Shown one piece after another: positions 59,377 to 64,000 of a DNA stretch of 64,000 bases (the first letter of the stretch is position 1; every line of letters begins with the position of its first letter). The translations under genes and the position numbers were made by a program. Below the pieces are notes generated by a model. It did no database searches, was not told the DNA's origin, and saw only the letters and a program-made list of their open reading frames with translations. The stretch spans positions 4,717,001-4,781,000 of the forward strand of contig OX637332.1 of assembly GCA_951799405.1 (NCBI GenBank), in the 5' to 3' direction. Source of the DNA: Agapetus fuscipes (lineage: Eukaryota > Arthropoda > Insecta > Trichoptera > Glossosomatidae).

Positions 59377-61513
59377 TATCATCACCACTGTCAAAAAAGT
59401 TGTGACACACATAGCCAGGTTGCTAAGTTTAACTAATGATTTTTTATTGCTTGTGAAGGATCCTAGTTACATAGCCTGGCAAGAATTCAAACACCCATTC
59501 CAAAAAAATAGGTTCTGACTCGATTCTCCTCTAAATTGATTTTAAATTATATTTAATTCAAGCCCATTAAACAGGTCTATTAAATTTAGTTTTCTGTTTG
59601 TTTCTATGTACATAAGTAATTCTAAAAAAACAATAATTTATCAGTAATAATTAATTTGTCAGTAACTTAAATTCAATCTTTATCCAGATATTTTTCACAG
59701 TATAACTGTCAATATTATTCACAAAATGTTTTCCAAGAATCCAAAGCTTTATAAAATTTCAAACCCAAAATATTTTTTTTTTTTTACCAATTGCTAAATT
59801 ATATTAAATACAGTGTTTTTCAAAATCCTTGCTAAAAAAAAATTCAGTCCTTTCATCGCTTACAAAAAAGATTACCAATGTATTTCCTCACAATTCCACA
59901 ACACTTCTTCCACAGAAACTCTTGCTGGGTGTAAATAAATTGGATTTTTGGAAACTGCTTTCAATAAAAAAAACAAAGATATTTTGTTCATTTGGAATTA
60001 AAACTTTAATTTAGTAGTAATAATTGAGAAGTTAACGTCTCAGAAATATCTTTGCTTTTGACGCCATTCTTTTGGTTCCCTCTTTGTTTTGTGCAAGAAT
60101 TTATGTTTTTTATATTTTGTTATCAGATTAAATTTGAAGTATTGAAATTGTTCACTAAAAAAACAATTTTTGTTATTGTTACTAAAGTAATGATAGGTCT
60201 GAAGGTAAATTAAACTTTACTCCACGTTGGTTATTTTGAAAATATTCTTCTAAATATGTCTATTTTTAGAACACAATGATTTTTCATAATCATAATATTG
60301 TGAGGCAGTGCAGTATATACATCCCTCCTGATTTTTTACTTTATTTGGCACTAAAAAAACTTTATTTTACTGCCCTTTAAGATAAAAAAATTGGATAGAA
60401 GATATGCTTTGTATCTTTGGAAAAATTTCAAATCAAAACCAAGAGTTGGGTGGCTGGATTACGACAAATAGACAAATAATCGCTGGCACCTTAGAGGTCA
60501 ATGGGATCTTTATGAAACATTTAAAATTCTAGTGGTATTCTTTACTCAAGATCTGAACGTAAACAGTTCTATCCCAGGCAATGATGGTCAAACATTCTCA
60601 ATCTCTAAAACTAACGACTGAATTTAAATGGAATTTTTGGTCCTTGACATGTTCACAAATTAAAATAAATTCACATATTAGATATCTGAAGAACAGTTCT
60701 AGGAGAATTTTCATTTTTCTCGACGTTTTGTTGGCGTTTGTCACATGGGCATTGCTGAGATTGACCTTCTATATTGACTATTAAGCAAGAATAATTGAAG
60801 AAGGAATGGAAACCAGACAGTTTCGGTTGATTGCTGTTTGTCCCTCTTTAAAAGGCAATAGCGTTGTCGACAGCAATTAGCTTATTGGCTGCCAAAAAAT
60901 GCTATTTAGCTGTAAGTACAGACCATTGTTTATGGCATAGACCATGGTGACGAAGATATGGTGGGACATGTTGGAAATCAACAATCGGCGCTTTATACTC
61001 GTTTCCTCTCCTTAGTCTATTAAGGTTGCCGATGGTTCTTGAAACACCGGATTATTTTTATTTATTCTTGCACTTGACAAAGAGAGAACGAAAATATTCT
61101 TTAATATTTCTAACACAACTGACACAATATGAATTTATCTTTTCAGACTGATAAAGTATTTTTTACTTACTTTAATTACAATATTGTTTTTTGTATAACA
61201 TAAAATAATAAAGTAATTATCTAAAAAAGTAGATGAAGTATTAGTTTTTTTTTGTAAAAAAAATATACAATGCATTCTCCAATTTTTATCACACATTAAA
61301 TAGTCAAAGAAAAACATTTACTTTGAAAATAAAATTGTAATTTTCAGTTTGTAAAGATTGAGAATCATTGTATAAATGTCAAAAAATATTATTTGTAATT
61401 TTTCATAAGGTTATATTAGTAATAAACATCATGTTTATTTACTTTTCCTTTTATTATTAAAAAAAAAGATTGGTAGCTATCTGCCAAGAAGGTGGTGTAT
61501 CAATGAATATGTA
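59377..61513. other. About 2.1 kb intronic AT-rich DNA
   Basis: No exon or repeat family recognised. The next GLUT1 exon was looked for (segment 10 motifs) and not found. Confidence 0.45.
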
Positions 61514-61515
61514 TA

Positions 61516-62317
61516 CAGTAGAACCTCGTTAATCCGAACCCCTAAAAACACAGGAGGGTTTGAAATAACGGGGTGTTCGGATTATAGTATGGGACAAATT
61601 CTATGGAGGTGAAAAATAAAAAATAGGGATTTGATTGTGATTCATTTATTTAAGCAATCTTCAATATTGAAATTGAAATGAAAAAAAAAACAAATATTTT
61701 ATATTGTCCTACATATTTTCTTCTGCATACTACTTTGGAACAAGAAAATCTAGCACTGACTTTTGCTTTGTTTTGGCAATTTTTTGGGAAAAATGATGAT
61801 GATGATGATTTTTATAGCGCCGTTTCGTGACTCTGTCACTGCAAGGGCGCTTTCAGGCTTGACGCGGTGGTGAAGAAATGGGTCTTCATTCCCTTCTTGA
61901 AGCTCTCGATCCCTTCCTTGGCGCGCACTTCAGGAGGCAGCTGGTTCCAAGTGGACGGTCCCGCAACGGCGAAAGCGTGATCTCTGAACACTGTGCTTCT
62001 TTTTCTGAATTGTGTGCTGACAGATGTAAGAGCACTGTCGGCAGATCGCAGAGTGAGCCCCCTCTCGCTTAGACTCCTCAGTAATATCAGCTCCTGCAAG
62101 TACTCTGGCGCCACTCCATGCAGCGCTTTGTGTACCGTGAGACCCAGCTTGAATTTGATCCTTTCTGGGATCCTCAACCAGTGAAGCTTCTGCAGGAGTG
62201 GGGTTATATGGCAGTACTTGCTCTGACCATAAATCAGGCGGGCATTCGCAGTGCGAGATCGTTCGGATTACGGCGATCAACGGATTAGGCAGGGTTCGGA
62301 TTAGCGCGGCTCTACTG
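61516..62317. mobile_element. pogo-like element with terminal inverted repeats
   Basis: CAGTAGAACCTCGTTAATCC at the left and its near-complement ending at 62317 (GGATTAGCGCGGCTCTACTG), each flanked by TA (61514-61515, 62318-62319). The internal echo TGTTCGGATTATAGTATGGG is typical of this group. About 440 of its bases are an inserted LINE. There is no transposase, so it is a non-autonomous element. Confidence 0.75.
61793..62230 (-). mobile_element. CR1/L2-like LINE 3' end
   Basis: The - strand encodes HITPLLQKLHWLRIPERIKF (just upstream of the 113-codon frame), then KLGLTVHKALHGVAPEYLQE and RKRSTVFRDHAFAVAGPSTW, and ends NQLPPEVRAKEGIESFKKGM and a stop. The UTR has the AAGCGCCC...GGCGCTATAAAAATC hairpin and an (ATC)n tail (61794-61811). 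The C-terminal frame is intact but the polymerase core is missing. Confidence 0.82.
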
Positions 62318-62319
62318 TA

Positions 62320-63064
62320 CTTAAAAAAATCTACATCCGTAATATTCAATAGCTGAATCAATGCATATTTGATTTACACAGGGGTAAATATCAAAGGTAA
62401 ATTTATGAAATAAAATAATGTTTTTTGACAGTTTCTTGCCTACTGAAATTTTTAATTAAACTTTTGGATTATATAGAAATTTCAGTTGGTTTAAGAATTA
62501 TTAAACAAATTTCATAGTTTTAATTAAATAAGTAATATTATAATCATAGTATTTCTATGATTTATCTAGCCTTAAGAAAATGCATGTTTTTATTTAAGTA
62601 TTGTTTGCTTTCACAGAGCATTCAGCCTTTTTTTATTTACTAAAGTATTTTTTATTTGCTTTATTCGTTTTTAAATTTTACCTTGTTTTCAAAATGTGCA
62701 GAAGTGTATTGCAAAGGAAAATTATTTTCAATTAAAGTTAAAAGATACAATTGAATGTAAAATATAAACCAGACATATTGATGCTAATAAATATCATCAG
62801 CCAAATTTTGAAAAAAAAAAGTTATACTCTAATAAATGGCCTTAAAATGTTACATGTGACAGTTTTATTTTTTGATATTTATGTTGTCGACGTACCAAAA
62901 ACAACTAGTTTAGTTACTTTATTGAGAAAGAAAGATGAATACTGGTACAAAATTATACACATTTTCTAATGTTATATCCAAGATCTTTGATAGACACAAC
63001 AGTTTTAATAAAAAAACGTAAAATTTGATCCTAAGGATTACAAAAAAATCCTTTTTAAGTTTTT
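62320..63064. other. Intronic AT-rich stretch
   Basis: No exon or repeat recognised. Confidence 0.4.
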
Positions 63065-63250
63065 TCAATGTGAATTACGTCATTAGTCTAGTGATAAACG
63101 CTTTGGACTTGTAAACAGAACACAGTGAATTGGATCACTTTGGAGGACAAAAAAACATGATTTTACGTAATTTTTTTGAGAATTTTATCTGCCTTTACCA
63201 AACGCCAGTCACCAAAGTCTTTATCCAGCATTACAATCATCATCAGGTGC
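63065..63250 (+). mobile_element. SINE-A copy, old and truncated
   Basis: CATTAGTCTAGTGATAAACGC head, a decayed B box, ACCAAACGCCAGTCACCAAAG and TCCAGCATTACAATCATC. Confidence 0.6.
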
Positions 63251-63342
63251 AACAAAATTACCATAAAATAAAAACCATCTATAAAAATAAAGTATATTTT
63301 TCTCGAATAAGAGTTTTAAGCTAACACGGCTGGCTTATGATG

Positions 63343-63424
63343 CTGGAGAGATGTTTTCCAGGATCCGGGAAAAAAAAGACAGCTCCCATAGAGCACAGCA
63401 ACAGATCCCGGAACATCTCTCCAG
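63343..63424. repeat. Short foldback
   Basis: CTGGAGAGATGTT (63343-63355) and its exact complement (63412-63424), with GGATCCGGGA/GATCCCGG inside. Origin unknown. Confidence 0.55.
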
Positions 63425-63865
63425 TATTATTTCTTTCTCAATCAATGTGACTCACAAGCGAAATTGTTGGGTATTTATATAATTTAATTTTGGTATGTTG
63501 TCGACAGAAATAGTTTATTTTGCACTCTCTCTGCACATTTCCTTTTGCTTTTGTTGATTGAGTGACAGTGGCGGACGGAGGATGACTAAAGGTGGAGAAA
63601 TGATATTTTTTACAGTCGTTTGATGCATCATTTCATATCCAAGCAGCGCGACAGCCGGTAAGTGGGGCCAACACTGCGATAAATAAATAGATGCAAAGTC
63701 GTGAGGACGATACTTCCTGTCACACATACATCACCCGGGGCTTATATTCGGCTCACTTCTCAAGTACTGAGAAAGGAAAGACGCTATCTGATAATGGGCA
63801 TAAGATAATCTATAATAAGATAATACACTGAAAGAGTTTGATAATCCATGGTATCTAAACCTTGT
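63425..63865. other. Stretch with no recognised feature
   Basis: No exon or known repeat recognised. Confidence 0.4.
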
Positions 63866-64000
63866 CCGGTCGATAGCTTAGTTGGTAGAATGCTTGCATT
63901 CCATGCCGGGAGCAAGAGTTCGATCCTCACCGAGGGTGTCAGAAATGATTTCCTGTTTCGGTGTTTATTTCAAACCCAAAATAAATACCGGCTAGGTTTA
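63866..64000 (+). mobile_element. SINE-B copy, cut by the window end
   Basis: TCCGGTCGATAGCTTAGTTGG head and AGAGTTCGATCCTCACCG B box, continuing to CCGGCTAGGTTTA at the last base. Confidence 0.82.

Overview
The window looks like a piece of an arthropod (most likely insect) nuclear genome. It is AT-rich, its one clear gene is split into many short exons with GT-AG introns, the encoded protein is a class I glucose transporter of the insect GLUT1 type, and most of the remaining DNA is retrotransposon debris. There are no operons, no CRISPR array, no intact rRNA or tRNA gene and no viral gene that I can support.

The gene lies on the + strand between about 38.5 kb and beyond the window's end. 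Two well supported coiled-coil exons (47170-47335, 50574-50711) and one phase-compatible candidate exon further upstream (38554-38650) precede seven transporter exons (51535 to 58020). These encode membrane segments 1 to about 8 with the family signatures [38 protein letters not shown] and DRTGRR. The exons join in phase. One intron (55023-57115) has a GC donor. The last four or so membrane segments and the stop codon lie past 64000. On the - strand at 1682-2157 is one small unrecognised gene or exon with an N-terminal hydrophobic segment. Two GC-rich islands (20500-20640 and 21785-21985) could be promoters.

From 0 to 47 kb the sequence is dominated by one repeat of about 250 bp, here called TTR (tag-tail repeat). 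It has about 45 loci, opens near CCTTGACTTATAGGTTGG and ends in TTTGCAACTTAGATTAGATT-type tails. Four copies continue into the C-terminus of a non-LTR reverse transcriptase, so TTR is best read as that LINE's 3' UTR and tail. Three tRNA-headed SINE families also recur. SINE-A (head about GGTCCGTAGTCCAGTGGTAACAC) carries two alternative 3' ends. SINE-B (head GGTCGATAGCTCAGTTGGTA) and SINE-C (Leu/Ser-like head) are the other two. Other LINE fragments with perfect 9-15 bp target duplications, CR1/L2-like LINE ends, gypsy-like solo LTRs, a dead mariner and pogo-like elements fill most of the rest.

The most interesting structural signal is a set of long inverted repeats (3990-4103, 37983-38185, 38251-38463, and a relative at 26626-26838) plus one intronic fragment (51217-51248). 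Four of these five contain hammerhead-ribozyme cores of the form YUGANGA, stem II, GAAA, short palindrome, cleavage triplet. This is the arrangement known from Penelope-like retroelements. Other points of note are a 5S rRNA fragment abutting a SINE-A copy, a 48-bp perfect duplication of part of a coiled-coil exon, and head-to-head TTR foldbacks. Coordinates of repeat edges are read by eye and may be off by a few to a few tens of bases.
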